This document shows, in pieces, positions 1 to 11,976 of a DNA stretch of 64,000 nt. How positions within the stretch are numbered: position 1 is the stretch's first letter; the number at the start of each line of letters is the position of its first letter. Source of the DNA: Cubamyces lactineus (lineage: Eukaryota; Basidiomycota; Agaricomycetes; Polyporales; Polyporaceae); NCBI GenBank assembly GCA_022376465.1, contig JACDTU010000002.1:1984001-2048000 (forward strand), read 5' to 3'. Under the pieces are notes generated by a model that made no database searches, was not told the origin of the DNA, and saw only the letters and a list, made by a program, of their open reading frames with translations. The position numbers and the translations under genes are program-made.

Positions 1-350
1 GAGCCACTGTCGCCGTGCCTGATAGTGCTCGTCTCGAAATGGTAGTTGCTGTGGTTGGGGTCACCAGCCACGGAGACGCACGGAAGACGGTACATTGGCG
101 GAAGTCTGTTCTGCAAGGCTATATTGGACAGTACTAGCGAAGAAGTCAAGACGATTTGTACAGCAGAAAAAAACTACGAGATACATCGTGAGATTAACCA
201 AGAGCAATGCGATATACGATAGCGATTACTACCAACGGAGCACCGTGACGACACATGATCACGCAAGGCATAGCACGATAAACGACTCTGCGGGGCACGT
301 ACACGGACAACGGATGACCCGGGGAATATATGATACTGAGAGGTAGGTAT
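1..350. other. Left-edge intergenic sequence
   Basis: I recognise no gene here. The stretch lies beyond the stop codon of the minus-strand checkpoint gene and probably holds its 3' untranslated region. Short open frames exist but none resembles a known protein, and no RNA gene or repeat is apparent. Confidence 0.5.
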
Positions 351-3300
351 CTAATCTGATTCGACTTTTCTGTCAGGCGTTGCGAGCAGGCGTCCAGAAA
401 TGAGACAGTCCTTGACCCAATTGACGTCGACACACCGCTCGACGTGCTTGAGCCGCTCGTAGTCTTGCTCGTCGCGTACGACAACGTAGTCGTAGTCATT
501 GATCTTGCCGGAGGCATGCTTCTCGTCCGTGACGGCTTCGACCGCAGCCGCACCCATGCACAAGATGATGAGGGGGACAGATTCCGACGATTGGTTGACC
601 CCGTTCCCTTTCTGCTCACCGTATATGAGCCGCCAGAATCAGGCATGATACAATACAATGATCCACACACCTTCTTGCCCTTCTGACGACAGGGTACGAA
701 CTGCGGTGAGACGCAGAGGATCGATTTCCCCGCGAAGACCTTTGGCGGCACCAGGTTGGCAGTGATCTCCGTGAGATGCTGCTTGCTGTTACCCCAATCA
801 AGATCGACGAGCTGAGAAACACGAGCGTTTGAGTGATCAGAGAATCCGGCTGGGAGTAGGTACGGCTGCCAATCAAGGTCCTTGCGCTGCAATGCGTCTG
901 TCAATGCCATAGTTTCTCTGGTGGCCAGATGGTACACGTACCTCGGCTACGACACCCTTCAACCAGTCGATGGAGAGGCACGGGATCCCAAGCGCGAGCG
1001 CGATGAGAAACTTCGGCTTGTGGTTGTTGTCGTCAGAGATCAAGAACGCCCTGTCCACGTCGTTGCGCTCCTTCCACTTGATGTCCTCTTGCGTCAGGCA
1101 CCACCGCTGGCCCTTATTCCCGATGTCCCCGCCCAGCGTGTAGAGTGCCGACCAGTCGTCGAGGACGACCCCGCCGTTCTGCCGAATCTCTGCCACAAGA
1201 GCATTCCGCTCCTCCCCCGCGCCTTGCGGTGACCAGGTAATGACGAGACCCGTCTTGTTCAGCGGCTTGCGTGCGCCTCTCAAGGAGCCTTCACTGGGCG
1301 CCTGGCTCGGTGTAGGGCTCACGCGCAAGGACTTCGGCTTGATGAGGGGCGATATCATGTCCTCGGTGAGCGTACGATCGGCCCATTCGGACGCGACTGT
1401 ACGAGGGGCAAGACGCATGGACTGTACATCGACAATCTCTTCGCCGTCGTCATCGAGCTTTAGATTGACCTTGTCTGTGGACTGAAGCCCGGAGCTCGCG
1501 GATGGTGCCTTGACGACGACCGCCTTCGTCTTGCCAGAGAGCAGGATGTTATCACCTTTTCGCAAGCGGCATGCGCGCAGGTGTTTGATCTCAACCTGGG
1601 CAATGTCCCCGTCGTCGAAGTGGACGTCGTAGCGTCCAGGACCCGCGAGAGCGTGGACGGTCCCAGAGTAGTAGTGGCCATCTTGCTTCCAAAGCGCGAA
1701 GACTCGCGTCGCCGCCCCGCTTGCCATGCGAGCATTCGAGGCCGACTTCAGGCGTTTGGCTGGCCGCGTAGCCGGAGTGCTCGTCTCCTCTTTGACTTTC
1801 GCCACGGTACCGTTGGCGGAATTCTTACGGGCAGATGACGAGACTGTACGTTTACGTTTTCCGCCCCGCGCGGCCTTGGCGGGAGGTGCGGGGGGATCGA
1901 CGTCCATCTGGTCTTCGGCAGGCAGCGTGTCCTTATCGTCGTCTTCATCGGCTGCGTCCTCGTCGGAGCTTTCGTGGAGGCGCCCGCGCGCTGCCAGCTT
2001 CGCTTGTCGCGGGGCCGAGCGAGTGTTGAGCGCAGGGGCGATCTGCTCGACAGGGGTCTTCGGCTTCGCGCTCTTCGGCTGCGCAACGACTTCTTCTCGC
2101 CGTTCCTGAGGATCGGACGATGGCACGACCGCGTCTCGCCACGACGTGCTTTTCTGCGCAGGGCCGAGCTTTCTCGGGGACTTCGTGGACTTCGCAACAG
2201 GGGACGGGGGAGGTGAAACGGCCTTTTGCTTCCCCTTTGCTTTCGCAGACATCACTGCAGCCGCCAAGGGGACATCGTCTTCCTCATCTTCCTCATGCTC
2301 TCGGATGGTCTCGACGGACGGTGCAGTGGACTCCATGACTGTCCGAAGCACCTCGTCCTCGGACTGGAGGCCCCTGCGCGAACGCGGCTTGGCAGGCGAG
2401 GACTGGGCTGTAGGAGGATTGGCGGAGGGAGATGTGGACGGAGGGATTGGAGGGTCAGAATCCGGGACAATCCTAGATTCTTCGGAATCAGGCACAACGT
2501 CCGACCTGATGGAGTGCTGGCGGGCCTTGAGTGACTGGAGCATGCGAGTGGCAGTGGGCAGGGTGCGCTTGGGAGCCGTGGGTAAGGGGCTTCGGATTAC
2601 TGCAGATAGGTCGGAGGGTTGTGTCTCATCAGGAGCGATGGTGGTGGGAAGGGACATATCCGGATCCTGCGTTGCTTCGAGATTGGCGCGTCCAGCTCGC
2701 TCATTCGATGGGCCTGCGGCCGCAGGCGTACCGGTCAGGATGTCCTGATATCTGTATCGTTTATGAGGAGCGACCAGTCCCAACAATCCTCGAGGAATCG
2801 TCGAACGTGTCGCATCGCTCGTGCGCGACTTCTCAGATGGCACCGACGGAAAGACGATCTGTCCGTTATCATTCCAGAAGTCATGGTTACGTATAATCGA
2901 GGACGGGTCGGTTTCATGAGACGGCTTAGAGTAGTCCACAGCTTGAGTCTCATCCATGGTCTCGTCCCCCGCCGGCTGCGTGGCTTCAGGAAGAGGCTCA
3001 AATGGATCTTGATTGGCGATTCGCTCGTAGGAAGAGGATGGTTCGGTAGATAGGTCTGACTGCGACCGTTGAGAGGGATATGCATCTTCATTGTCCGTAT
3101 CGAACGTTTGACGCCTCGCGAACTCCGCCATTTCAGCCTCAATGGACTGCGCTTGCCCGGGTGGCATATAGTCGGAAAGCTGGGTATCACCTTCGCTAGG
3201 TTGGGATTCTGCATAGCAAGACTGTGAGCGCGGAGCCTGACTCTGCGATTGCGAGTCATTGGATCGGGACGAGTTCGAGGGAGTGCCTGCGACCAGAACA

Positions 3301-4143
3301 TTGCTGATGGGCGAGGATGAACGCGCCGTGCGTTTTGGAGACGCCCACATATTAGAGGAGATGGGAGGAGGTCCATCTTCGCCCTCAGATAGCACTTGAG
3401 AATCTTCTCCGAGTTGAGACAAAGGTATGTGGAAGAGCTTTGATTTCTCCAAAAGGACCCGTGCAGGATCCTTTTGAGGTAGAGGATCAGCGAAAGAGTC
3501 TTGAGATGCAGGAGAAGGCGATCTTGGTCTACGTGGTGGTGGCATTGATCGGGAGTTCAGAGCTGCAGAGCGACTGGCAGGAGCCTGGAATCGAGAATTG
3601 GGGCGAGACGGGGAGACTAGGGTTACTGCCTTGTCGCCTTTGAGTGACGCAGGCGCGTGTCCCGGCACCGAGGCTATGTCTTTAGGGCACGGCTTCTCCT
3701 TTGCCCCTTTGGTAGGTGCATGAGTCTCGGAGGGTGGGGAACACAGATCACCCATGAGAGGTTGAGGTAGATCTCGTCCAGCGATGGGCGTAGAATTCTT
3801 CGCATGATCAGGTGGGGAGGGTTCGTTCTCCTTTTGAGAGTCCCCTGCGCGCAACGGGTCCTCTGCGCCATACAGCGACTGAGTCTGCGTAGGCATCAGG
3901 CCGTTCAGGTGGTAGTGGATGGAGTTTCCACCACTCGACAGTGATTCTTCCGCCGCGTTAGGTTCATCTCCGGGATGAGGGTGAGAGCCTCCTTCCTTCG
4001 GCGCCCTAGGCTTCAGAACAGCAGCAAGGAGTTGGGTCGCTTGGGATTCATCGTTTCTACTGTGAACTTAGCCAAAAGACGCTCGAATCGCGGAGATCGC
4101 GATGCACGTACCTAGACTCATCTCCTGAGGGAGCTGTAGCCAT
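351..4143 (-). CDS. crb2: DNA-damage checkpoint mediator, Crb2/Rad9/53BP1 family
   Basis: A protein of about 1,200 residues in four exons. The first two thirds is Ser/Pro/Thr/Gln-rich and disordered, with many SQ/TQ dipeptides of the kind phosphorylated by ATM/ATR kinases. A Tudor-like fold lies near residues 790-850 (VFALWKQDGHYYSGTV and then a DVHFDDGD segment), and two BRCT repeats end the protein (TGLVITWSP, LSIDWLKG, VDVNWVKDCLISGR). That order, SQ/TQ region then Tudor then tandem BRCT, is the architecture of 53BP1 and Crb2, which read histone marks at breaks and recruit the effector kinase. The start was chosen because a short first exon (MATAPSGDES) joins in frame across an intron near 4060-4111 (GTACGT donor). 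A later ATG at 3896 would drop 60-odd coding residues. The last two introns interrupt the BRCT region. It is divergent from the membrane-protein gene at 4696. Confidence 0.9.
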
Positions 4144-4695
4144 AGAGGAGCACTGACGCTCAGAAAAAGCTCTTGCGGAAGACTAAGACGCGAAGAACAC
4201 GTAGACAAAGCTCTTTCTGAGTAGAAGACCTACGGTAGTCTCAAGGATTTCGTATAATTGTGTTAGTCGGGTCTCAGATAGCGCATGCAGAGATTCACAG
4301 CTGGAGACAAGGAAAGCAGAGCAAGACAGAACCAAGCTATAAGATGCGATATTCAAGAGCGAACAGAGTGCTGGCAAGAGAGGAAGTGTGTGGATGGGCG
4401 AGAGCGACGGACGGCTGCAGGGTCGACCGTAGCGGATCCCCGCTGCTCATTGTCCCAAAAAGGCTAGCGTTCGCTTGCGGGGACGGCCGAGACGCGGTCA
4501 CGTGGATGTGACATCGACGCGCGGGTGTGCATTCCAACGTTAGCCTAAGCCTTGGCTCTCGTCCACTCTGTCCGCTCAGCCGACGTCTGTACACTGCTAC
4601 TGTTGTCTCTGCCAGTCTACAGTGCAGGTCGCTGAAACAGGAACAGCTACTCTATCTCGACAACACTCGTTACCCTACGCTCATTCATAACCGCC
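4144..4695. other. Divergent promoter region between crb2-like gene and membrane-protein gene
   Basis: About 550 bp between two start codons pointing outward. It must hold both promoters and 5' leaders. I see no perfect MCB (ACGCGT); the nearest matches are GACGCGG and GACGCGCG around 4490-4520, with a CACGTG E-box between them. No coding signal. Confidence 0.5.
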
Positions 4696-6753
4696 ATGGA
4701 TCTCCCTGCTGCGTTCATAATTTCCCGAACACAGACCGCGGCCATCAATCCGCCTTCGACTGGTCATGCGAAGCACCACAAAGATGGGAACAAGAAGGAG
4801 ACTCAGCACAAGACGATCCCCGACAACGACTTGGCGGAGCGGCCGGAGAAGACAGACGATGAGGACAAACACAAGTTTTCAACCGCTACCGCCAAAGAGA
4901 AGCCCAAGCCTACTGCCAAGAATAAGCCAGACAAGACAACAGAAGTCAACGCAGAGGCCGTACCCGTTCCAGCGCCAGATACGGGGACTACTATCAGCGC
5001 CATTCATCCTGGCATCTTACCTGTCATACCTTCGCAAGTCCCTACGACGCTGACTGCATCTCCATATGTCTGGAATACCGGCTTAACTTCTGCATCCTCC
5101 CTGGTAGCTTCTGCTGCGGCTGTGACTGGGACAGCTGTATCCTCTGAATCTCCGGTAGATACATCTCGTGCTTTGAGCGATGATCAAGCAAGCCAGGTCG
5201 GCGGGCAGAATTCCAGGCACTTGCCTGTGGTCTTGATTGTCCTTGTTTCTATCGGCCTTGGTTTCTTGCTTGTCGGGGCTTTCGTCGTCTGGAGAGCTTG
5301 TAGGCAACCTCGTCGGCGTTCTTGTCCCACACCGTCTCTGCCAATCTTGCAGGACCCTTTCGCTGATCAAGACTTCAAGGTGGACGAAGAGTCTCTATTT
5401 GGTGGCAAGGATCGTGCCTCGGCTGTCGCCAGACCTAACAGTAACGGTCTCTGGACTTGGACTCAGTATACGCCCAAGCCTTCGATGCAGACACTAGGAA
5501 ATTCTGGGCCCTTCAACCCCTCTGCGACGCAACTTCCTTCTGCTGTTCTATTCTCTGAGAAGGCGATGCCTCCCCCGCCCCCAGCGCCAGTACACGTCCC
5601 CTTACCTACGAACAACCCTCCCCCTGCCCCGCCATTGCAGCAGATGCAGAGCGCATTGACTCGCGCGGCGAACCGTGTCTCGGCGATGTCGATGTCCATC
5701 TACCCAACCTCCCCGCAGTCGAGCAGCGGCATCGGCCTAGCCATCGGCGGTGCGTCCCCGCTCACCGCCGACGGCACTCCGGTTCTACAACGCAAGCCCT
5801 CTGCCAACCGTCTGTCTAAGGGTCGACGGAGCATGCGCCATAGCCTTGCTACTACGGAATACCTCGACGTGCATGCGGACATTTATGGCGGCGCTCAGGT
5901 CACTTCACCCTTCGTCCCGACTAGTCCCCTGCGCCCTCCACAGCTGGCCGTGCCGATTAAGTCGGCCCTGCGCAAATCGTCATCGATCAGCGTGCACGGG
6001 CAAGGACAAGGCCGTGCGCGCGTCAAGGCGCCATACAACCCTGGGACAGGATCAGCTCTGCGCTCTTCCTCGACGGTCGCGGGCATCGCTACCCTCGCGC
6101 GGGCGAATCGGTCTTCCGTCATGGCGCCCTGCGAAGAGACGCAGTTTGTCCTCCCGCCGCTCTCCCCCGCGCTAAAGTCGGACGCTCGCCGAGAACGGGA
6201 CACTCGCGCGCTCACCTCCGCGATGGGCCTCGCTACCCCCGATCCTAACACCTTCATGCCCGTGTCTCCTCAGCCGACGCTCTACCCTGACGACTCCATC
6301 ACGCTCGCTGGGGACCGAGAGCGGTCTACCGCGGAAGAGACAGACAGGGCCCCGGCACGCACGAAGACGCACGCTCGCGTTCAGAGCGAGGCCATGAGCC
6401 CCGGCATGGAGGCCAGTGCGCGCCTCGGCAACCTTATGCTCGCCGAGTTCACAAGCATGGCGTCGCTGCCGTCCACCCGCACCGTTGCGAACGCCCAAGG
6501 GGCGTCCGCAGGTGGTGGGGGCGCAGGGGTGACCGCGAGCGGCTCTAAACCGCGCGTGGCGAGAAAGAATGTGCGCCAGGATGACAGGCCGCCGCGCGTG
6601 CCCTCGCCCCCGCCGCTGCCGAGCCTTGCACAGATGGCGATGGCGCATGCCAATCCGGACGAGTACGCGGACTATCGCAGTCCGACATACAGTATCTATG
6701 GCCTGTATGAGGCAGAGAGGAAGAGTCGCCTGCCGAGCGAAGCGGGTTTCTGA
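4696..6753 (+). CDS. Single-span membrane protein of unknown function
   Basis: One uninterrupted 685-codon exon, unusual among its intron-rich neighbours. Residues 1-175 are Lys/Thr/Ala/Ser-rich with no clear signal peptide. A strong hydrophobic helix follows at about 177-199 (VVLIVLVSIGLGFLLVGAFV), then an Arg-rich stop-transfer segment (RACRQPRRR). The remaining 480 residues are disordered and rich in Ser, Pro and Ala, with a PPPPAP run and an early QDPFADQDF patch that could be an endocytic sorting signal. The positive charges after the helix predict a cytosolic C-terminus and an extracellular or lumenal N-terminus. The layout is common among fungal cell-surface sensors and adaptor proteins, but I recognise no domain and give no function. 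The start ATG sits in a good context (CCGCCATGG). Confidence 0.75.
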   Translation: MDLPAAFIISRTQTAAINPPSTGHAKHHKDGNKKETQHKTIPDNDLAERPEKTDDEDKHKFSTATAKEKPKPTAKNKPDKTTEVNAEAVPVPAPDTGTTISAIHPGILPVIPSQVPTTLTASPYVWNTGLTSASSLVASAAAVTGTAVSSESPVDTSRALSDDQASQVGGQNSRHLPVVLIVLVSIGLGFLLVGAFVVWRACRQPRRRSCPTPSLPILQDPFADQDFKVDEESLFGGKDRASAVARPNSNGLWTWTQYTPKPSMQTLGNSGPFNPSATQLPSAVLFSEKAMPPPPPAPVHVPLPTNNPPPAPPLQQMQSALTRAANRVSAMSMSIYPTSPQSSSGIGLAIGGASPLTADGTPVLQRKPSANRLSKGRRSMRHSLATTEYLDVHADIYGGAQVTSPFVPTSPLRPPQLAVPIKSALRKSSSISVHGQGQGRARVKAPYNPGTGSALRSSSTVAGIATLARANRSSVMAPCEETQFVLPPLSPALKSDARRERDTRALTSAMGLATPDPNTFMPVSPQPTLYPDDSITLAGDRERSTAEETDRAPARTKTHARVQSEAMSPGMEASARLGNLMLAEFTSMASLPSTRTVANAQGASAGGGGAGVTASGSKPRVARKNVRQDDRPPRVPSPPPLPSLAQMAMAHANPDEYADYRSPTYSIYGLYEAERKSRLPSEAGF

Positions 6754-7007
6754 GACCGTGGTGAGGATTGGGAGGAAAGAAGGGGGACACTCGCACCTGT
6801 GGCTGAGCCATAGTAACGCCAACCGAATTGGAGAGCTTGAAGCTCGGATCCATATAGGAGCATGCACGGACTGCACAACTTGTAGCATAGAAGCTGGTTG
6901 TATCCGAAGATATAGACTATGGATGGATGTACTATAGTAATTGCCAGGTGCAATGGATGTGACAACGTCATGAGGTCGTGAATTCATTGAACGCGTGACC
7001 CGCTCGT

Positions 7008-8666
7008 CTAAGCCTCCACCCGTTCCCTCTGCTGAGCCACATCCCCTTCTCCTGCATCCTCCCGTACTGCTGGAGGATGCACGGGAGCAGTCAGCCCGCC
7101 AGCGGCGAGCCGATCGCGCTGCGCCTGAGCAACCGCTTCTTCCTTCTCCTTCTCCACATCCTGAACCAGTGCCTGCAGTTCCGCCTCGAGCTCGGAGTCG
7201 TCCACGCCCGCCTCCGCTTGTGCCATCTCCGCGCCCATCTGGATGGCGTCGTCGACTTCGCGCGCGTCGGCGTTAGCAGACGCCATCGCGTCCATCGTTT
7301 CGTCGATCTTGTCGCGTTGCAGCAGCTGGTGCGAGAGGATCTCACGCAGGGTCGCGGTGGAGGATTGATATGACTTCATGATCTGGAGGTTCGGGGGGTC
7401 AATACGTTGGGATGGCGCACGACCTGGCTGAGTAGACGCGTACCTCGATGTCACCTGCGGACGTCTCGACGCGCAAGAGCGTCGACTCGAGGAGGTTAAG
7501 AGAATCAAGACGTTTTTGGCGCACTTCCTCGAGCTGTTTCCGCGCACGCAGCTGTGCCAAGGCAATCTCTTTGCGCTTCTGACGCAGCGACTCCGAGATC
7601 TGCCGTGTGCGCCTATACGGGAGGTAAGCACCATGAGGGAAACAACTTAAACTACCACTCACTCGTCAATCTGGTGCTGCAGGCCATCCACCTGCTTCTG
7701 AAGCTTCTCCACCGCCGTCTTCAGAGAGAGGATCCCGCTATCCACAGCAGTCACCTCAGGCGTCTCTGAGACACCTTGCTCGAGGAATTTGATGACCTAC
7801 TCACAGCATGAGCAATGACCTGACAGAGTCCCTCGGAGATCATAGACTTACCTCCCCCTTCACGACTACGGCGTGCTTGTCTCGCTCCAAGAACTTGAGT
7901 ACGACCTTGACGTCCGACTCGGACAAAGGTGCGTCCTCAAACGCACACGCAGCGAATGCTTCTCGGAAGCTGTCCAAGTTGTACAAGACATCCGCGATAT
8001 TCCCTGTGCTCTTCCGTCTTTGCCTCTCCAAGATACGCTCTGCAGCACTCTCGAGTAAGCTGACCACGACATAGTCGCCCTTCACTTTCTTCCATCGCTC
8101 GGCTGTGCTAGAATCGCCGAACGCGCCCGCCTGGGTATCCACGATGCCCAGCTGTCCCAGCGCCCACCACAAAGGCTTGCCGACCACAACGCTTGCGATG
8201 CGGTACGGCAGCCATCCTGGGTCGTATATTGACCGCGAGGCGTTCAGAAAGTCCGCAAGGGGTATCAGCGCCTTTGAACTGCAGAGCTCAAACTTCACTA
8301 GTATGGAGCACCGATGAGAAGGCGCGCTTCAGTAGCGTGTACGTCGCTGGCAGCACTCACTATCACGGTAGGTATACTCAACGGCTTGCCCACTCCCTCA
8401 ACCCGGAAGTTGTCTGCAAAGGCGACGCCGCTCGCGTGCAGGACAAGACGATCCGGGGTCGCCGCAGCGTTATGCGATTCCGATAGCCATCCTGGCAGAA
8501 GTGCGCCTTCGAGCGTCCGGCGCCACCACTCGACGTTCGACGAGTACGAGGTCGGATTGGACTGCTTCTGGAACGTGAAGTCGGAGTAGAGAGACTTTAG
8601 TCGTGATGTTGAGGAAGATGCATAAGTAGGCAGGCTCGTGAGTTGCGACAACGGTACTGAGGACAT
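7008..8666 (-). CDS. CHM7: CHMP7/Chm7-like ESCRT-III (Snf7 family) protein
   Basis: Several exons encode a protein with an N-terminal region typical of CHMP7 (RLKSLYSDFTFQKQSNP, then WWRRTLEGALLPGW) and winged-helix-like segments (VKGDYVVVSLLESAAERIL). A C-terminal Snf7 coiled coil follows (RKQLEEVRQKRLDSLNLLES, then QRDKIDETMDAMASANADAREVDDAIQ) with an acidic end. CHMP7/Chm7 is the ESCRT-III member that meets LEM proteins at the inner nuclear membrane during pore surveillance and envelope sealing. The ATG at 8666 gives the usual start (MSSVPLSQLTS); another in-frame ATG at 8732 would add 22 residues and begins three bases from a telomere-like repeat, so I prefer 8666. The gene lies tail-to-tail with the membrane-protein gene on its left. 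Confidence 0.85.
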
Positions 8667-8734
8667 GGTGGCTGCAGTCAGCGAGGACGTGCCACAGGCG
8701 CTGCGCCGCGGTACATAGGGCGCCAAAGACATCT

Positions 8735-8747
8735 GGGTTAGGGTTAG
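8735..8747 (-). promoter_or_regulatory. Telobox-like element upstream of CHMP7 gene
   Basis: On the coding strand of the CHMP7 gene this reads CTAACCCTAACCC, two copies of the telomere unit, about 70 bp before the preferred ATG. Teloboxes act as promoter elements bound by Tbf1/Rap1-type Myb proteins in other fungi and plants; a role here is inference from sequence alone. Confidence 0.4.
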
Positions 8748-9266
8748 CTTCTCAGCAGCTGGATTGACAGAATTGGCAGCAAGCAGTTACAGTATACTTC
8801 TGAGCGGTTCACACCGCTCACTGCACGTGTACCATGCACGGTTCTGTGATTAGTGCAATGCTACTTTCGCTCCTCACATATGTCGCTGGGGTCAATGGTA
8901 GGATAAGTATTCAAAGCAAGACGAGATACATGAGCGTTTAGCACTGGGGATATACTTGTACTGCTGAAACAATTGCATGGTATGTCAAGCAACACAAAGC
9001 GGAGCACGATTGACAAACGAGACGATAGAGCAACGTGACAGTAATTGGGAGATGTGCGGGGTAGATATCAACGGGGCTGGTGGACAAAGGAGAACGATAC
9101 GTATAGAACAGCAGAAAGCGATATTCGACAGGAGATGGGAGACAGGTAGGAGGGACAAAGCAATAGCGAGGTTCAAACAAACGACAGAAAGCGGAGATAC
9201 GTGCAGATTGCACAGCGATATGACACTTGCAGCAGAGACTTGCGACTAGAAAGCGAGGTTGGGGGT
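8748..9266. other. Intergenic region, no gene seen
   Basis: It holds the CHMP7 promoter on one side and the 3' end of the DUF7918 gene on the other. Short open frames on both strands lack any recognisable domain, and no repeat or RNA gene was seen. Confidence 0.5.
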
Positions 9267-10488
9267 TCATTTGTAGTACTCGTCAAGTTCATCTTGATCG
9301 TCGGCGTGGCGGTATTCGTCCCAGGTAATTTCGTCATAAGTGCCCGAAGCCGAGGTTGGGTCCCAGGTACCAGAGAATGAGCGGATGGTGTTGTTGGAAA
9401 CGGTCTGTATGCCCATAGGTCAGTGGGCCTGTTTCGCAGTCTCATATATATGACGTACGCGGCTCCCTGCAGGGCGCATGCCGAGCAGTCCCAGACTGTC
9501 TTGGGGCGACCGCGGGCTGATAGGCGGGGAGTCAAAGTCATCCAGCTCAGGTTCGTCGACTGCATGCTCGTTGTTCTCATGCTCGGAACGGCCAACCTCC
9601 GGGGTTGGCAGGGGAGCGTCGAGAGGTAACGGAGTAGGCGGTCTGCCGAAGACTTCATCATCCGGATTGATGATGCCTTGTTCGACCAACCAATCTAGGG
9701 GGGCGTGAGCGTTGGAACACAACAATATGCGACCATAAAGTATCTGACCTTTGGTCCTGTACCGGAAGGTGAAGGTCACGAAAGGGCCAGGAGATTTAGG
9801 ATCGTGAGGTCGAATCTTCCAAGTCGGCTGCTGTTCAGCCGTGGGCCTGGTTTCTCCATACCTAGCATTGGAGTCAGCATGTATGCAGGCCGAAGAGAGT
9901 CTTTCGGAACCAACTTCACGCATACATCCCCTGCTTGGCGATGGCCACGAATCACATTGGGCGGCTCGCGTACTTTGTTGAGACCATATACCTCTGTGCG
10001 CTTGATCAACTTGATTTCCAACACGATAGAGCCGACGTTCTTGTTGGTTGCTTTGTCGTTGAAACCCATAGCGTCATCTAACATGGGAGGGTAAATCAAG
10101 GAAACCTGGGAGTACAAAAGGTATAGGACTCACCGGGATCTATCTTGGAAAAGACGAATGGCCGCTCTTCTCTGGGGCCCACGCGCACGCCGCGGCGCAG
10201 TTCCTCGCCTTTGCCGTAGAGGAATTGGCCAGAGACCTTGAAGCCGTCAACATAAATGTAGCTTGCGCTGTCGATCTTGCTCCCGTGGTCCCGCCAATGT
10301 ACGACGAAAGGCTACGTTATGATGTCAATCTTATGCTCAGTGCGTGTTTGCGGGAAAATTACCTTTCCGACCGGACCAGCGATCCAACACGTCACGGTGT
10401 GCTTCTTCTCGTCCACTCGGGGCTCAATTTCAATAAGGGCCACGTCCTCAGATGTAATCCAAGCAGAGAAACCACGATGCTCGATCAT
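9267..10488 (-). CDS. DUF7918 domain protein (copy 1)
   Basis: At least six exons. The N-terminus (MIEHRGFSAWITSEDVALIE) and the following HWRDHGSKIDSASYIYVDG, then GQFLYGKGEELRRGVRVGP and PFVFSKID, match the pattern of the basidiomycete family DUF7918 as I know it. The family usually begins with a short domain that fixes an HW motif and a VDG turn, followed by IVLEIKLIKR and ends with an FRYR...DWLVEQGII segment; all are present. The C-terminal tail is acidic and Pro/Ser-rich and ends in DELDEYYK. Function of the family is unknown to me. Introns have normal GT-AG ends (GTAATT donor after PVGK, GTGAGT after FSKIDP). A second, diverged member lies at 40756-42539. Confidence 0.85.
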
Positions 10489-11593
10489 GACGACTAGTTA
10501 GGTTGAGAGTAAAGACTGTAAATAGGCAAGTGTAGCAACTGTACCAGGAATTAGACACCATCTACGTTGCATGTCCGGGAAGCGTACTCACTTCTCTGGC
10601 GGGTCAAAGTTGGGTTCCAAGGATGACGGGGGTTGGTGTGTTGTCCCCACCCGGATCTTGCTCAGCCCTATATATGCGGCCTGAAGGCAAGGAGGGTGGA
10701 AGGGCTCTTTGCGAGCCGTGAATGGACAACCCAATACGTTTGGCGCCTCCAGTGTCCTACAATTGTTCAACTTTCAACTTGTCCGTGTTGGACGCGTTCC
10801 GGTGCCCAAAAGAGGGAATACGGTCACATGATCGTGCTTCTGCCACAGCCATCGCGGCGCGACACCACTTCAACTTAAGCGAGAGCACACCAAAAAGCCT
10901 TCGGAAGACCTTGTTGGCATGGTCACGGACTCGTTTCTGCGTGCTTCGAGTCAAGACTCGGAGGTACAACAAGCTATTGCGTCGGATGCATCGGTGGCGA
11001 TCGCTTCAGGCCTCGGACCAACCTCACGACGCACGGTAACCCTCGTGGAAGTCAAACAGTCCTTACTGGTTGCAAGACGATAGTCACAGCGATACCAGCA
11101 AACCCGAGCTTACAGCTCCATGGCAATGAGTGCCTTTGTGCGCGTATTCTACAATGTTGCGGCGTCATAGCGGGACTATGCTGTCGTCCTACTACGCCAC
11201 GACATCGAGGTGGGTGCAGCTCGAGAGTTAAAATGGCTGACTCACTGCTGTGCAGCGTACAAGGTCATTCGCGTATATGCGGTACGAGCGCACCTGGAGT
11301 TGAGGATCCTGGACTGAATTTCAAAATAAATACATCTGTATGCCGCGCTTCCGCCTACATATGGCTACGCCGATGGACACTGGACAGCGGCCATCATGGA
11401 GTACGCAGTACCTTACTAGGGTTTGGCATGTCTAGGGTGACCCTTGAACACAATCACGAACTCCTGTCTTCAGCTACTGTGCAGACAAACAAGGAAGAGA
11501 TGGCCCGCCGCAGGCAAGGTTGGCTCGAGTAGCGGAGTATAAGGTGGCTCGTTCACTAGGGCCTCTGAGCGCAGCCGTCTCATCCTACTGGCT
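10489..11593. other. Intergenic region, 1.1 kb, no gene recognised
   Basis: Upstream of the first DUF7918 gene. Open frames of up to about 105 codons exist on both strands but have no domain, no consistent splice pattern and no start context I trust. No tRNA-like arms or long repeats were seen. Confidence 0.45.
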
Positions 11594-11976
11594 ATGCGAG
11601 TCACCATGATCCTCAACAATACTGCGCAACACGAGCTAGACGTCTACTCCGTGTATGGCTCCGATAATTCGCAAGGCCAGTCGTTCCCTACGGGAGCCAT
11701 CTTCGGCATCGTTGGCGGCATTTTGGGCTTGTCCTTGCTCGGCGTAGGCATATGCAAATTCTTCCAATACTATGCAGATGAACGGTCTAATAGCCCCCCA
11801 ATCTACTATCGTCAGGTCAGGATCTGCTACTAGTTTCTATGTGGAGATGTATACTGACCTTCATCTCGTTCCATCATGTTCATGTACAGAGCCGAGCACA
11901 TACTACTACCACGCATGGAACAACCGCTACGCGTTTCAACGCGCCGACGCCTCCCCCTCCTGCATACACTCCCTGA
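11594..11976 (+). CDS. Small single-span membrane protein with PPAY tail
   Basis: A two-exon gene for about 100 residues. Exon 1 gives a short polar N-terminus and one transmembrane helix at about residues 35-55 (IFGIVGGILGLSLLGVGI), followed by a cytosolic-looking KFFQYYADE segment. A GTCAGG donor after the YYRQ codons and a TGTACAG acceptor join it to an exon encoding a Thr-rich stretch and the C-terminus NAPTPPPPAYTP. The PPAY is a PY motif, the ligand of WW domains such as those of Rsp5-type ubiquitin ligases. Small PY-bearing membrane proteins often act as ligase adaptors, so that role is possible but unproven. Without the intron the frame would stop after VRICY. Start choice is uncertain; another ATG lies four codons downstream. 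Confidence 0.5.
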
